Below, piece after piece: positions 1 through 7,926 of a DNA stretch of 64,000 nt. Origin of the DNA: Prosthecodimorpha staleyi (GTDB lineage: Bacteria; Pseudomonadota; Alphaproteobacteria; Rhizobiales; Ancalomicrobiaceae); contig NZ_JAHHZF010000006.1 in the NCBI RefSeq assembly GCF_018729455.1, positions 1 to 64,000 on the forward strand, in the 5' to 3' direction. The translations under genes and the position numbers were made by a program. How positions within the stretch are numbered: position 1 is the stretch's first letter; each line of letters opens with the position of its first letter. Below the pieces are notes generated by a model. That model had not been told where the DNA came from. It worked only from the letters and a program-made list of their open reading frames with translations, and ran no database searches.

Positions 1-75
1 CTTCCCGTGGTCGACGTGACCGATCGTCCCGATGTTGCAGTGCGGCTTGTCGCGGTTGAATTTCTCTTTGGCCAT
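1..75 (-). CDS. tuf: Elongation factor Tu, N-terminal fragment (cut by window edge)
   Basis: The reverse strand from base 75 reads MAKEKFNRDKPHCNIG, continuing TIGHVDHGK to the window edge. This is the near-invariant EF-Tu N-terminus and includes the start of the G1 GTP-binding loop (GHVDHGK). EF-Tu carries aminoacyl-tRNA to the ribosome. Only 25 of about 396 codons are present, so the reading rests on exact motif match. A purine-rich AGGA-type ribosome site lies 10-20 bases upstream. In the usual str operon tuf follows fusA, but here the sequence upstream is a 240-base gap and then a gene on the other strand. This is therefore probably a separate tuf copy with its own promoter in 76-317. Confidence 0.95.
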   Translation of the reverse strand, partial: MAKEKFNRDKPHCNIGTIGHVDHGK

Positions 76-317
76 CGTCGTCCTGTCCTACACGGGGTCC
101 GGCCGGGCCGGAAACGAACCGGGCAGTCGCTTAGTGGGTTTCGCGCCCGCATTCAAGACCTTTTCCGCGTCGGCGGCGTTCGGAGACGTGGCGGCGGCGG
201 AGCGGGCGACCGGGTCGGAGCCGCTGTCGCGCCCGGAATACCTGTTATCGGTCGAATTGCCGCGACGGCGGCGCTAGCGTCCGTCCTGTCCTGCAAGAAA
301 ATCGGGAGGAAAGCGCC

Positions 318-728
318 ATGTCGGCAGTAGCCGGCCCCTATCCGGGCCCGGACTGGTTGGAGCGATACCGGTCGCGCGTGAATGCCGACCGGGAACTCGG
401 CGTCATCGGTCGCTGGTTCACCGCGACCTTCATGCTCACCTTCGGAGACAACCGCCACGCCGTGAAGGTGGTCGAGGGCCGGATCGCGGAGGTCGTCGTC
501 GCACCGCGATTCGACGTCCGTGCGACCTTCGGCTTCCGCGCGCCGGTCGAGGTCTGGGCGAAGTTCCTGTCGCCCAACCCGCCGCCGCTCTACCACGACT
601 TCTTCGCCATGCTGATGCGGGTGCCGGCCTTCGTGCTGGAGGGCGACAGCCTCGCCGCCATGCAGAATGCCCGGGCGCTGCACCGGATGATGAACATCAT
701 GCGCGAGACGGGGGCGCCCGATGCCTGA
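318..728 (+). CDS. SCP2 sterol-binding-like domain protein
   Basis: A 136-residue soluble protein with no signal peptide or membrane segment. Size and pattern (an amphipathic N-terminus, a beta-rich middle with a GDNRHAVKVVEGR turn, then hydrophobic helices) resemble SCP2-like lipid or acyl-CoA binding domains. I place it there by general resemblance only. GGGAGG at 304-309 sits about 8 bases before the ATG and supports this start. The last codons overlap the start of the downstream alpha/beta hydrolase by 8 bases, so the two are very likely co-translated and act on the same small hydrophobic substrate. Function is otherwise unknown. Confidence 0.7.
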   Translation: MSAVAGPYPGPDWLERYRSRVNADRELGVIGRWFTATFMLTFGDNRHAVKVVEGRIAEVVVAPRFDVRATFGFRAPVEVWAKFLSPNPPPLYHDFFAMLMRVPAFVLEGDSLAAMQNARALHRMMNIMRETGAPDA

Positions 729-1557
729 TTTCGAACCCATTGCCGGGCGCTACCTGACGGTCGCGATCGACGGCGTCGACCACCGCATCTTCCTCGAAGA
801 GGCCGGCCGGGGCCTGCCGCTGCTCTGCCTGCACACGGCCGGGGCCGACAGCCGCCAGTACCGCCATCTCCTGAACGACGCCTGGGTCACCGAGCGCTTC
901 CGGGTGATCGCCTTCGACATGCCCTGGCACGGCCGCTCCAACCCGCCGGACGAATGGTGGCTGACCCGCTACCGGCTGACCACGGCCGGCTATCTGGCGA
1001 CGATCCGGGCCGTCTGGCAGGCGCTCGGCCTCGACCGCCCGGTCGTGCTCGGCTGCTCGATGGGCGGGGCGATCGTGCTCAAGGTCGCGGCCGACTACCA
1101 GGACGAACTGACCGGCATCGTCGGCCTGGAGAGTGCCGCCTATGCGCCCGGCCGCTACAACGAGCTGCTGCACCATCCCGCCATCCACGGCGGCGAGCTC
1201 TGCGCCAGCTACACCTACGGCCTCAACGCACCGACCTCGCCGGAGGCCAGCCGGCGCGAGAACTGGTGGTACTATTCGCAGTCCGGCCCCGGCGTCTACC
1301 AGGGCGACGTGCACTATTACAGCCTCGACTGGGACGCGCGCGAGGACATCAAGACGATCGACACCGCCCGCTGCCGCGTCGCGCTGCTGACAGGCGAATA
1401 CGACTATAGCTGCACGCCCGAACAGACAGAGCAGGCCGCCGCCTCGATCCCGGGCGCCTCGCTGACCATCATGGAGGGCATGGGGCACTTCCCGATGATC
1501 GAAAACTACCGCGACTTCCGCCCCTATCTGCTGGAAGCCCTGAAGCAGATGCTCTGA
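721..1557 (+). CDS. Alpha/beta hydrolase
   Basis: A 278-residue hydrolase with the alpha/beta fold signatures in order. These are an HTAGADS oxyanion-type loop near residue 38, the nucleophile elbow GCSMGG with Ser113, an acid in the GEYDYSC stretch, and the catalytic His in EGMGHFP near the C-terminus. Its length is typical for this family of esterases and C-C hydrolases. It overlaps the SCP2-like gene by 8 bases and ends 60 bases from the convergent acyl-CoA dehydrogenase, with a hairpin between them. The substrate cannot be read from sequence; ester or acyl-CoA-derived compounds fit the neighbours. Confidence 0.85.
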   Translation: MPDFEPIAGRYLTVAIDGVDHRIFLEEAGRGLPLLCLHTAGADSRQYRHLLNDAWVTERFRVIAFDMPWHGRSNPPDEWWLTRYRLTTAGYLATIRAVWQALGLDRPVVLGCSMGGAIVLKVAADYQDELTGIVGLESAAYAPGRYNELLHHPAIHGGELCASYTYGLNAPTSPEASRRENWWYYSQSGPGVYQGDVHYYSLDWDAREDIKTIDTARCRVALLTGEYDYSCTPEQTEQAAASIPGASLTIMEGMGHFPMIENYRDFRPYLLEALKQML

Positions 1558-1566
1558 GCCGCATCG

Positions 1567-1591
1567 GTCCCCGCCGCGCTGCGGCGGGGAC
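1567..1591. terminator. Perfect 11-bp hairpin between convergent genes
   Basis: GTCCCCGCCGC (1567-1577) and GCGGCGGGGAC (1581-1591) pair perfectly around a 3-base loop. It lies between the stop codons of the hydrolase (+) and the acyl-CoA dehydrogenase (-). There is no T-run on either side, so its role as a bidirectional terminator is inferred from position and stem strength. Confidence 0.6.
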
Positions 1592-1617
1592 AGGCCGGGG
1601 GCGACGTCCGGGTCCGC

Positions 1618-2802
1618 TCAATAGCTGCGCGGCATGCCGAGGACGTGTTCGCCGATATAGGCGAGGATCAGGTTGGTGGAGATCGGGGCGACCTGATAGA
1701 GGCGGGTCTCGCGGAACTTGCGCTCCACGTCATATTCCTCGGCGAAGCCGAAGCCGCCATGGCTCTGCAGGCAGGCCTCGGCGGCATGCCACGCGGCTTC
1801 CGAGGCCAGCAGCTTGGCCATGTTGGCCTCCTTGCCGCAAGCCTCGCCGGCATCGTAGCGGCGCGCGCCCTCGTAGACCATCAGCCGGGCCGCCGACATC
1901 TCCGCATAGGCGCGCGCGATCGGGAACTGGACGCCCTGGTTCTGGCCGATCGGGCGGCCGAACACGACCCGCTCGGAGGCATAGGCGGAGGCCTTGTCGA
2001 TGAACCAAGTGGCGTCGCCGATGCACTCGGCGGCGATCAGCAGGCGCTCGGCATTCATGCCGTCGAGCACATACTTGAACCCGCGCCCCTCCTCGCCGAT
2101 CAGATGGTCGGCCGGGACCTCGAGATTCTCGAAGAACACCTCGGTGGTGGCATGGTTCATCATGGTCCGGATCGGCCGGATGGTCATGCCGCGGCCGACC
2201 GCTTCGCGCATGTCGACGACCAGGATCGACAGGCCCTCCGAGCGCTTCCTGACCTCGGCCTGCGGCGTGGTGCGGGCCAGGAGCACCATCAGGTCGGAAT
2301 GCTCCGCCCGCGAGGTCCAGATCTTCTGGCCGTTGACGACATAGCGGTCGCCCCGGCGCACGGCCGTGGTCGCGATCGAGGTCGTGTCGGTGCCGGCGGT
2401 CGGCTCGGTCACACCGAAGGCCTGCAGGCGCAGGTCGCCGCGGGCGATGGCGGGCAGCCAGCGCTGCTTCTGCTCGGCATTGCCGTGGCGCAGGATGATG
2501 CCCATGACATACATCTGCGCGTGGCAGGCGGCGCCGTTGCAGCCCATGCTGTGGACGGTCTCCAGGATGGTCGCCGCCTCGGTGACGCCGAGCCCCGAGC
2601 CGCCGAAAGCCTCGGGGATCAAGGCCGAGAGATAGCCCGCTTCGGTCATGGCGGCGACGAACTCGCCGGGATAGCGTCGTTCGCCGTCGACCTCGCGCCA
2701 ATAGGGGCCGGGAAAGCGCTCGCACAGGGCTTTCACGGCATCGCGGATGTGGTCGCGCAGCGAATCCTGGGGCGTTGAAGTCGGGGTGTCGAGCACGTCC
2801 AT
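1618..2802 (-). CDS. Acyl-CoA dehydrogenase
   Basis: A 394-residue FAD enzyme of the acyl-CoA dehydrogenase family, which forms the alpha-beta double bond of an acyl-CoA. Visible signatures are the flavin/substrate loop AFGVTEPTAGTDT, the WTSRA strand, and the C-terminal QSHGGFGFAEEYDVER signature. The usual late catalytic Glu (YEGT-like) is replaced by YQVAPIST. A Glu in GMNAERLL fits the alternative catalytic position used by isovaleryl-CoA dehydrogenase-type members. I chose the ATG at 2802 (MDVLDT); a second ATG at 2817 is possible. It is divergent from the LysR gene across 132 bases, so that regulator probably controls it. Confidence 0.93.
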   Translation of the reverse strand: MDVLDTPTSTPQDSLRDHIRDAVKALCERFPGPYWREVDGERRYPGEFVAAMTEAGYLSALIPEAFGGSGLGVTEAATILETVHSMGCNGAACHAQMYVMGIILRHGNAEQKQRWLPAIARGDLRLQAFGVTEPTAGTDTTSIATTAVRRGDRYVVNGQKIWTSRAEHSDLMVLLARTTPQAEVRKRSEGLSILVVDMREAVGRGMTIRPIRTMMNHATTEVFFENLEVPADHLIGEEGRGFKYVLDGMNAERLLIAAECIGDATWFIDKASAYASERVVFGRPIGQNQGVQFPIARAYAEMSAARLMVYEGARRYDAGEACGKEANMAKLLASEAAWHAAEACLQSHGGFGFAEEYDVERKFRETRLYQVAPISTNLILAYIGEHVLGMPRSY

Positions 2803-2826
2803 CCTCGTCCGTTGCATGGCCGATGG

Positions 2827-2856
2827 GTTCGGACTGCATGGTACCCGGACCCGAAC
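2827..2856. promoter_or_regulatory. Inverted repeat in the acyl-CoA dehydrogenase / LysR divergent promoter
   Basis: GTTCGG (2827-2832) and CCGAAC (2851-2856) form a 6-bp inverted repeat just upstream of the acyl-CoA dehydrogenase start. A TATATT element follows near 2887-2892 on the LysR side. The spacing is longer than the usual T-N11-A LysR box, so a regulator site is only a possibility. Confidence 0.3.
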
Positions 2857-2934
2857 GCCCGATAAGCTGTCGCGCCGCGCTAGCTGATATATTCGAACGA
2901 TAAGGCGCGGCAACGCTGGGAGGCGGCCCTGACC

Positions 2935-3873
2935 ATGGAGATGAAGCAGCTCAAATATTTCCTGGCCGTGGCGGATCTCGGCAGCTTCTCCAAGGCGGCC
3001 GTGATGCTGGCGGCCGCACAGCCGGTTCTGTCGCGGCAGATCCGCAGCCTGGAAGAAGAACTCGGCATCGAACTGCTCTATCGCAACGGCCGCGGCATCG
3101 TACTGACCGAGGCCGGCACCGCCTTCGTGGCGCGCGCCCGGACCATCCTCGACACGGCCCGGCTGGCGGCCGCCGAGATCGACCAGATGCGCGGCGACCC
3201 GTCCGGCAAGATCGTGATCGGCCTGCCGCCGACCGCCGGAGCGGTGCTGACCGTGCCGCTGATCCAGCGCTTCCGCAAGGAACTGCCGCGGGTCCGCCTC
3301 AAGGTCCAGGAGGGCTACAGCGGCCATGTGCTCGAATGGCTGTCGACCGGCCGCATCGACGTGGCCGTGCTCTACAATGCACCGAAGACCTCGACCCTGC
3401 TGACCCAGCCGCTGATCGAGGAGGAATTGCTGCTGATCGGCCCGCCCGCCACGCCATCCGCGCTGCGCGCCGGCCCGGTCACCGGCAAGGACCTCGCCGG
3501 GCTGCCGATGATCCTGCCGTCGCATCCGCACGGCCTGCGCGTCCTGCTGGAAAACCTGCTGGCGGCGCATCAGGTCGAGCTCAATGTCGAATACGAGATC
3601 GACAGCTTCCAGGCCTGTCTCGGCCTCGTCGAGGAAGGGCTCGGCTATACGGTTCTGCCCTATGCCGGCGTCCACCGGCAGGTCGCCTCCGGCCAGCTCG
3701 TCGCCACCCCGATCGTCGAGCCGCGCCTGGCGCGCCAGCTGGTGCTCGCCACCTCGACCCAGCGCCCGATGACCCAGACCACCCGCGCGCTGGCCCGCAC
3801 CGTCACCCAGCTGGTCCGCGACCTGGTCCACGACGGCATCTGGATGCCGAAATCCAACCGCCCGGATGCCTGA
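2935..3873 (+). CDS. LysR-family transcriptional regulator
   Basis: A 312-residue LysR regulator. The N-terminal winged helix-turn-helix starts with MKQLKYFLAVADLGSFSKAA and continues through QPVLSRQIRSLEEELG (residues 1-62). A periplasmic-binding-protein-like effector domain follows to the end. GGGAGG at 2918-2923 precedes the ATG at 2935; an internal ATG at 2941 is an alternative start. Divergent placement from the acyl-CoA dehydrogenase is the classic LysR arrangement. After its stop comes a 650-base non-coding stretch with long direct repeats. The effector is unknown. Confidence 0.93.
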   Translation: MEMKQLKYFLAVADLGSFSKAAVMLAAAQPVLSRQIRSLEEELGIELLYRNGRGIVLTEAGTAFVARARTILDTARLAAAEIDQMRGDPSGKIVIGLPPTAGAVLTVPLIQRFRKELPRVRLKVQEGYSGHVLEWLSTGRIDVAVLYNAPKTSTLLTQPLIEEELLLIGPPATPSALRAGPVTGKDLAGLPMILPSHPHGLRVLLENLLAAHQVELNVEYEIDSFQACLGLVEEGLGYTVLPYAGVHRQVASGQLVATPIVEPRLARQLVLATSTQRPMTQTTRALARTVTQLVRDLVHDGIWMPKSNRPDA

Positions 3874-3927
3874 ACGGAACATTCCGGGCGCGCCGACGGC
3901 AGAAATGGAACGGGCGCCCCCTTCTCC

Positions 3928-4080
3928 AAACCGCAATCCCGGACAAGGCCCGAAGGGCCGCCGATCCGGGACCCACTCGCACCGCAGCGGCGTCAAGATC
4001 ACGCGCCAACGGAGTGCCGTGCGGCAAGTCGGGATGAGAGTGGGCCCCGGCTCTCCGCTGACGCTCCGGCCGGGGATGCG
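3928..4080. repeat. Long intergenic direct repeat, copy 1
   Basis: About 153 bases that recur, mostly identical, 246 bases downstream (4174-4326). Each copy holds two palindromic modules. The first pairs TCCCGGA with TCCGGGA around an inner GGCCC/GGGCC hairpin. The second pairs CCCCGG and CCGGGG arms around CTCTCCGCT. The whole gap 3874-4527 contains only these two copies, the spacer between them and the leader of the next gene; no coding frame there looks real. It resembles the dispersed GC-rich palindromic repeats common in rhizobial genomes. Confidence 0.85.
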
Positions 4081-4173
4081 CCGCAAGATCGTCAATCCTC
4101 TCGAGGTATCGCGGCGAAGCGCCGCGAGATGCGGGGCCGGCCCGCGGCATCCCGTTCCTCGCCATCCCCCCTG

Positions 4174-4326
4174 AAACCGCAATCCCGGACAAGGCCCGCA
4201 GGGCCGCCGATCCGGGACCCAATCGCCTCGCAGCGGCGTCAAAATCACGAGTCGACGCAGTGCCGTGCGGCAAGTCGCGATGGGAGTAGGCCCCGGCTCT
4301 CCGCTGGCGCTCCGGCCGGGGATGCG
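4174..4326. repeat. Long intergenic direct repeat, copy 2
   Basis: Second copy of the 153-base element at 3928-4080, offset by exactly 246 bases and differing by scattered substitutions, with both palindromic modules kept. The 93-base spacer between copies is unrelated. Preservation of the palindromes despite point changes suggests a structured repeat family rather than a recent simple duplication. Confidence 0.85.
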
Positions 4327-4527
4327 TTGGGAGATCGGGGAGCGTTCCACCAGACTCTTCGCCATCCGCCGCCCGGGACAAGACCGGCCCACCCCGCCCC
4401 GGCCCACCCTCCCCTATAGCTGCTATACCGGCGGACGGCCGATGCGGCCGTTGTCCGCGCCGGCGACTTGCCCAACACTCGCGACCGGGAACGACCCGGC
4501 CGCAGATGCCGGGCAGGGAGACCGCTC

Positions 4528-5496
4528 GTGGATTTCGTCGATTCGCATGCGCATATCTGGGGCGCAGGCTTCGTGCCGCCGGCCTTCTTCACGCGGGCGG
4601 CGGAGGGCTGGGCCGCCAAGGCGCCCGACCGTCAGCCGGACATGATCCTGCCGAAGCTGCTCTCCGGCATCGTCGACCCGGACGGCGACCAGTTCGTCGC
4701 CAACATGGATGCAGCCGGGGTCGCCACCTCGCTGATCATGATGATCGATGTCGGCGCGCCGGTCTTCGGCGAGGAGCCGGAGACCGGCGTCGAGGCGCAG
4801 ATCGACTACTATGCCGCGCTGCAGAAGCGCCATCCCGGCCGGCTCTATTGCCATGTCGGCGTCGATCACCGCCGCCCGGGCCATCTCGACATCGTCCGTC
4901 GCGCGATCCGCGACGGCGGCCTGGTCGGCATCGGCGAGATCACACCGGACGGCTTCTCGGTCGCCGACGACGCGTTCCGCCCGCTGATGCGGCTCGCCGC
5001 CGACCTCGGCGTGCCGGTGCAGATCCACACCCGCACCGGGGTCTGGACCGAATTCGCCGGCGTCGACTTCTCGGAGGCCAATCCGGTCCATCCGGTCCAT
5101 GTCGCGCGGCTGGCGCGCGAACTGCCGGACCTGAAGATCGTGCTCTGCCATGCGGGCTTTCCGCATTGGTGGCAGCGCGCCGCCGAGCTGATCGCCGACC
5201 TGCCGAACTGCGTCCTCGACATCTCCAACTGGAACGAGACGCTCGGCCATGACGAGGCCGAGTTCGTCGCCCGGCTCGCCACCTGGCGCGGGCTGGTCGG
5301 CATCGAGCGCATCCTGTTCGCCTCCGACCAGGCCTCCGGCGCCCGCTTCACCGGCGAGCGCTCGGAACTGCGGCATTGGACCGGCTTCATCCGCGACCTG
5401 CCGGCCCGGGCCGCCCGCTGGGGCACCCGCTTCACGCCCGCCGAGGCGGCCGCCATCGCCGGGGCCAATGCCCGCCGCTTCTATTCGCTCGCCTGA
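4528..5496 (+). CDS. Amidohydrolase family 2 (TIM-barrel metal-dependent hydrolase)
   Basis: A 322-residue protein starting VDFVDSHAHIWG. It carries the HxH metal-binding pair of the amidohydrolase-2 / ACMSD-like superfamily right at the start. Later come IHTRTG, the ILCHAGFPHWW-like strand with a conserved His, and FASDQASG with the final metal Asp. Members hydrolyse or decarboxylate cyclic or aromatic carboxylates. I chose the GTG at 4528 because AGGGAG at 4515-4520 lies 7 bases before it and the protein then begins at the usual first strand. The next gene starts 10 bases after the stop, so the two form an operon with the CoA ligase. Confidence 0.88.
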   Translation: MDFVDSHAHIWGAGFVPPAFFTRAAEGWAAKAPDRQPDMILPKLLSGIVDPDGDQFVANMDAAGVATSLIMMIDVGAPVFGEEPETGVEAQIDYYAALQKRHPGRLYCHVGVDHRRPGHLDIVRRAIRDGGLVGIGEITPDGFSVADDAFRPLMRLAADLGVPVQIHTRTGVWTEFAGVDFSEANPVHPVHVARLARELPDLKIVLCHAGFPHWWQRAAELIADLPNCVLDISNWNETLGHDEAEFVARLATWRGLVGIERILFASDQASGARFTGERSELRHWTGFIRDLPARAARWGTRFTPAEAAAIAGANARRFYSLA

Positions 5497-5506
5497 GGAC
5501 GCCCCG

Positions 5507-7102
5507 ATGCCCATGCCTTCGAGCCGCACCGTGCCGGCCCTGCTCGCCGAACAGGCCGCCCGCTATCCCGACCACGAGGCGCTCGTCGCCGGCCCGGTCC
5601 GCCACACCTACGCGACGTTGCGCGACGAGGTCCGCGCCTTCGCCAAGGGCCTGATCGCGCTCGGCTTCGGCAAGGGCAGCCGGATCGCCATCCTGATGGG
5701 CAACAAGCCCGAATGGGTCGTCGCCGACCTCGCCATCTGCTCGATCGGCGGCATCATGGTGGCGGTCAACACCTGGGTGACGACGCGCGAACTGCACTAC
5801 ATCCTGAAGCATTCCGATGCCGACGGGCTGGTCGTCGCCGACCGGTTCCTCAAATACGACTATGTCGCCATGCTGGCCGAGATGGAGCCGCATGCCGAGA
5901 GCCTGCCTTGCCTGAAGACCATCATCCATGTCGGCGCGGCCGGGCCGAAGGGCTCGATCGCCTATGCGGACATCTTCGAGCGCGGCCGCGTGGTACCCGA
6001 CGCTGTGCTGGCGGCGGCCGAGGCGGCAGTGGCGCCGGAGGACGTGACCTATCTCCTCTACACCTCCGGCTCGACCTCAACCCCGAAAGGCGTCCAGATC
6101 CAGCATTTCGGCCTGATCGAGAACATGTGGAACATCGGCGAGCGGATGCACGTCACCGATCAGGACCGCCTCTGGCTGGTGGTCTCGCTCTATTGGGGCC
6201 TCGGCTGCGAGAACGCGCTCTTCAACATGCTGACCCACGGCGCCTGCACGGTGCTGCAGGAGCATTTCGACGCCGGCGAGGCGCTCGCCATTCTGGAGCG
6301 CGAGCGCTGCACGCTCTTCTACGGCACGCCGAATATCGCCCAGGCGCTCGACGAGCATCCCGACCGGCCGAAATACGATCTGTCGCTTCTGCGCTCGGGC
6401 GGATCGACCGGTTCGCCGGAGCAGTTCCAACGGCTGATCAAGCTCGGCGTCACGGAGGTCTGCCACATCTACGGGCTGACCGAGACCTACGGCAATTGCA
6501 CCGTCTCCGACGGCCGGCTCGACCCGCCGGAGAAGCGCTACGCCTCGGTCGGCCGGCCGCTGCCGGGCGTCGACCTGCGCATCGTCGATCCGGAGACCTT
6601 CGAACCGCGCGGCGTCGGCGAGCCGGGCGAGGTGCAGATGAAGGGCTACGTCACCATCGGCTACTACAAGGACGAGGACAAGAACCGCGCCTCCTTCACG
6701 CCGGACGGCTATTTCCGCACCGGCGATCTCGGCTTCCTGGACGAGGACGGCTACCTGTTCTTCCGCGGGCGGCTGAAGGAGATGATCAAGACCGGCGGCA
6801 TCAATGTCGCCCCCGCCGAGGTCGAGGAGATCCTGATGGCCGAGCCGGCCGTCAAGGTCGCCTATGTGGTCGGCGTGCCGGACGCGGTGCGCGACGAGAT
6901 CATCGGCGCGGTTGTGGTCGCCGAGCCGGGAACCGACATCTCCGAGGCCCAGTTGATGGATCGCTGCCGGCGCAATCTCGCCGCCTACAAGCTGCCGCGC
7001 GCCTTCCGCTTCGTGAAGGAGGCCGACCTGCCGCTGACCACGACCGGCAAGGTGCAGAAGAACCGGCTGGCCGAGTTCTTCCAGCCGGCCGCGGCCGGCT
7101 GA
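5507..7102 (+). CDS. AMP-forming acyl-CoA synthetase
   Basis: A 531-residue ANL-superfamily ligase that activates a carboxylic acid with ATP and CoA. The A3 P-loop is YTSGSTSTPKG (about residues 183-195), slightly variant from TSGTTGxPKG. A5 is YGLTETYG (about 321), A7 is YFRTGDLG (about 401), and the C-terminal A10 TTGKVQK carries the catalytic Lys (about 513). TGAGGA at 5494-5499 lies 7 bases before the ATG at 5507, and a second ATG sits two codons on. It is co-transcribed with the upstream amidohydrolase and probably the downstream SDR. The acid substrate is not readable. Confidence 0.92.
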   Translation: MPMPSSRTVPALLAEQAARYPDHEALVAGPVRHTYATLRDEVRAFAKGLIALGFGKGSRIAILMGNKPEWVVADLAICSIGGIMVAVNTWVTTRELHYILKHSDADGLVVADRFLKYDYVAMLAEMEPHAESLPCLKTIIHVGAAGPKGSIAYADIFERGRVVPDAVLAAAEAAVAPEDVTYLLYTSGSTSTPKGVQIQHFGLIENMWNIGERMHVTDQDRLWLVVSLYWGLGCENALFNMLTHGACTVLQEHFDAGEALAILERERCTLFYGTPNIAQALDEHPDRPKYDLSLLRSGGSTGSPEQFQRLIKLGVTEVCHIYGLTETYGNCTVSDGRLDPPEKRYASVGRPLPGVDLRIVDPETFEPRGVGEPGEVQMKGYVTIGYYKDEDKNRASFTPDGYFRTGDLGFLDEDGYLFFRGRLKEMIKTGGINVAPAEVEEILMAEPAVKVAYVVGVPDAVRDEIIGAVVVAEPGTDISEAQLMDRCRRNLAAYKLPRAFRFVKEADLPLTTTGKVQKNRLAEFFQPAAAG

Positions 7103-7119
7103 CGGGCGGGCGACACCCG

Positions 7120-7140
7120 ATGACCGACGTGAACCCATGA
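7120..7140 (+). other. Six-codon minicistron ahead of the SDR, made by a 17-bp tandem duplication
   Basis: ATGACCGACGTGAACCC at 7120-7136 is repeated almost exactly at 7137, where it forms the start of the SDR. The first copy reads MTDVNP and stops at TGA 7138-7140, which overlaps the SDR start codon as ATGA. A GGGCGGG stretch (7104-7110) lies before the first ATG, while the second has no ribosome site of its own. Translational coupling through the minicistron is inferred. Confidence 0.5.
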
Positions 7141-7904
7141 CCGACGTGACGCCGATCGGCTTCGGCGGCGAACTGGCCGGCCGGGTCGCCCTCGTGACCG
7201 GCGCCTCCGCCAATATCGGCCGGGCGATCGCACTCGCTCTGGCCGATGCCGGCGCGGCGGTGGTGGCGCATGCGCGCAGCGCCGAGGCGGAGGCGGCGGA
7301 GACCGCCCGGCTGATCCGGGTCGCCGGCGGCCGGGCGACTTTCGCGCTCGGCGACCTCGCCCGGCCCGAGACGGCAGGCGACCTGGTCCGTGCGGCCGTC
7401 GGCGCCTTCGGCCGGCTCGACATCGTCGTCCACAATGCGGCCCTGCGCGGTGCCGCGCGGCTCGCCGACCTGGAGCCGGCCGACTGGCGGCAGGTGATGG
7501 CGGTCGATCTCGATGCCGCCTTCTGGCTCGCCCGCGCCGCCGCGCCGCTGCTCGCCAGCTCGGACGGCGCCGCGATCGTCGTCATCGGCGGCATGTCGGG
7601 CCATGCCGGGGCGGCCGGGCGCGCCCATGTGGTCGCCGCCAAGGCCGGCCTGTCCGGCCTCGCCCGCGCGCTGGCGCACGACCTCGCGGCCCAGGGCACC
7701 ACCGTCAACTGCGTCGTCCCGGGCGTGATTGAGACCCGCCGCGGCCCGAGCGCCGGCGTCGCGCCCACCCAGGCGATGCCGCTGGTCGGCCGCCCGGGCC
7801 GGCCCAACGAGGTCGCCGCCATGGTGCGCGTGCTCGCCGGACCCGCCGGCCGCTACGTCACCGGCCAGACCCTGCACGTCAACGGCGGGGCCTATCTCGG
7901 CTGA
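7137..7904 (+). CDS. Short-chain dehydrogenase/reductase lacking the catalytic tyrosine
   Basis: A 255-residue SDR-fold protein. The cofactor loop reads TGASANIGRA, with Asn where most SDRs have Gly. NNAG is replaced by HNAA, and the usual Y-x-x-x-K site reads HVVAAKAG, so the catalytic Tyr is Val while the Lys is kept. The downstream NCVVPG and the C-terminal GQTLHVNGGAYLG are typical. It may belong to a divergent SDR subfamily that binds NAD(P) but uses different chemistry or none. It follows the acyl-CoA synthetase by 34 bases through an overlapping minicistron and converges on the ThDP enzyme 22 bases away. Confidence 0.88.
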   Translation: MTDVTPIGFGGELAGRVALVTGASANIGRAIALALADAGAAVVAHARSAEAEAAETARLIRVAGGRATFALGDLARPETAGDLVRAAVGAFGRLDIVVHNAALRGAARLADLEPADWRQVMAVDLDAAFWLARAAAPLLASSDGAAIVVIGGMSGHAGAAGRAHVVAAKAGLSGLARALAHDLAAQGTTVNCVVPGVIETRRGPSAGVAPTQAMPLVGRPGRPNEVAAMVRVLAGPAGRYVTGQTLHVNGGAYLG

Positions 7905-7926
7905 TAGGCCACCGCAGGACCTCACC

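Noticed and set aside
3928-4326. CRISPR array or insertion sequence
   Set aside because: Only two long copies with an unrelated spacer, no cas or transposase gene and no short regular spacing.
2803-4407. The upstream part of a long minus-strand frame continuous with the acyl-CoA dehydrogenase
   Set aside because: It runs antisense through the LysR gene and the palindromic repeats. The acyl-CoA dehydrogenase fold begins only at about 2802, so the extra 530 residues are not a fusion domain.
4468-4527. Upstream ATG at 4468 as the amidohydrolase start
   Set aside because: It would add an Arg-rich 20-residue lead without a ribosome site. The GTG at 4528 has AGGGAG at the right distance and begins at the first conserved strand.
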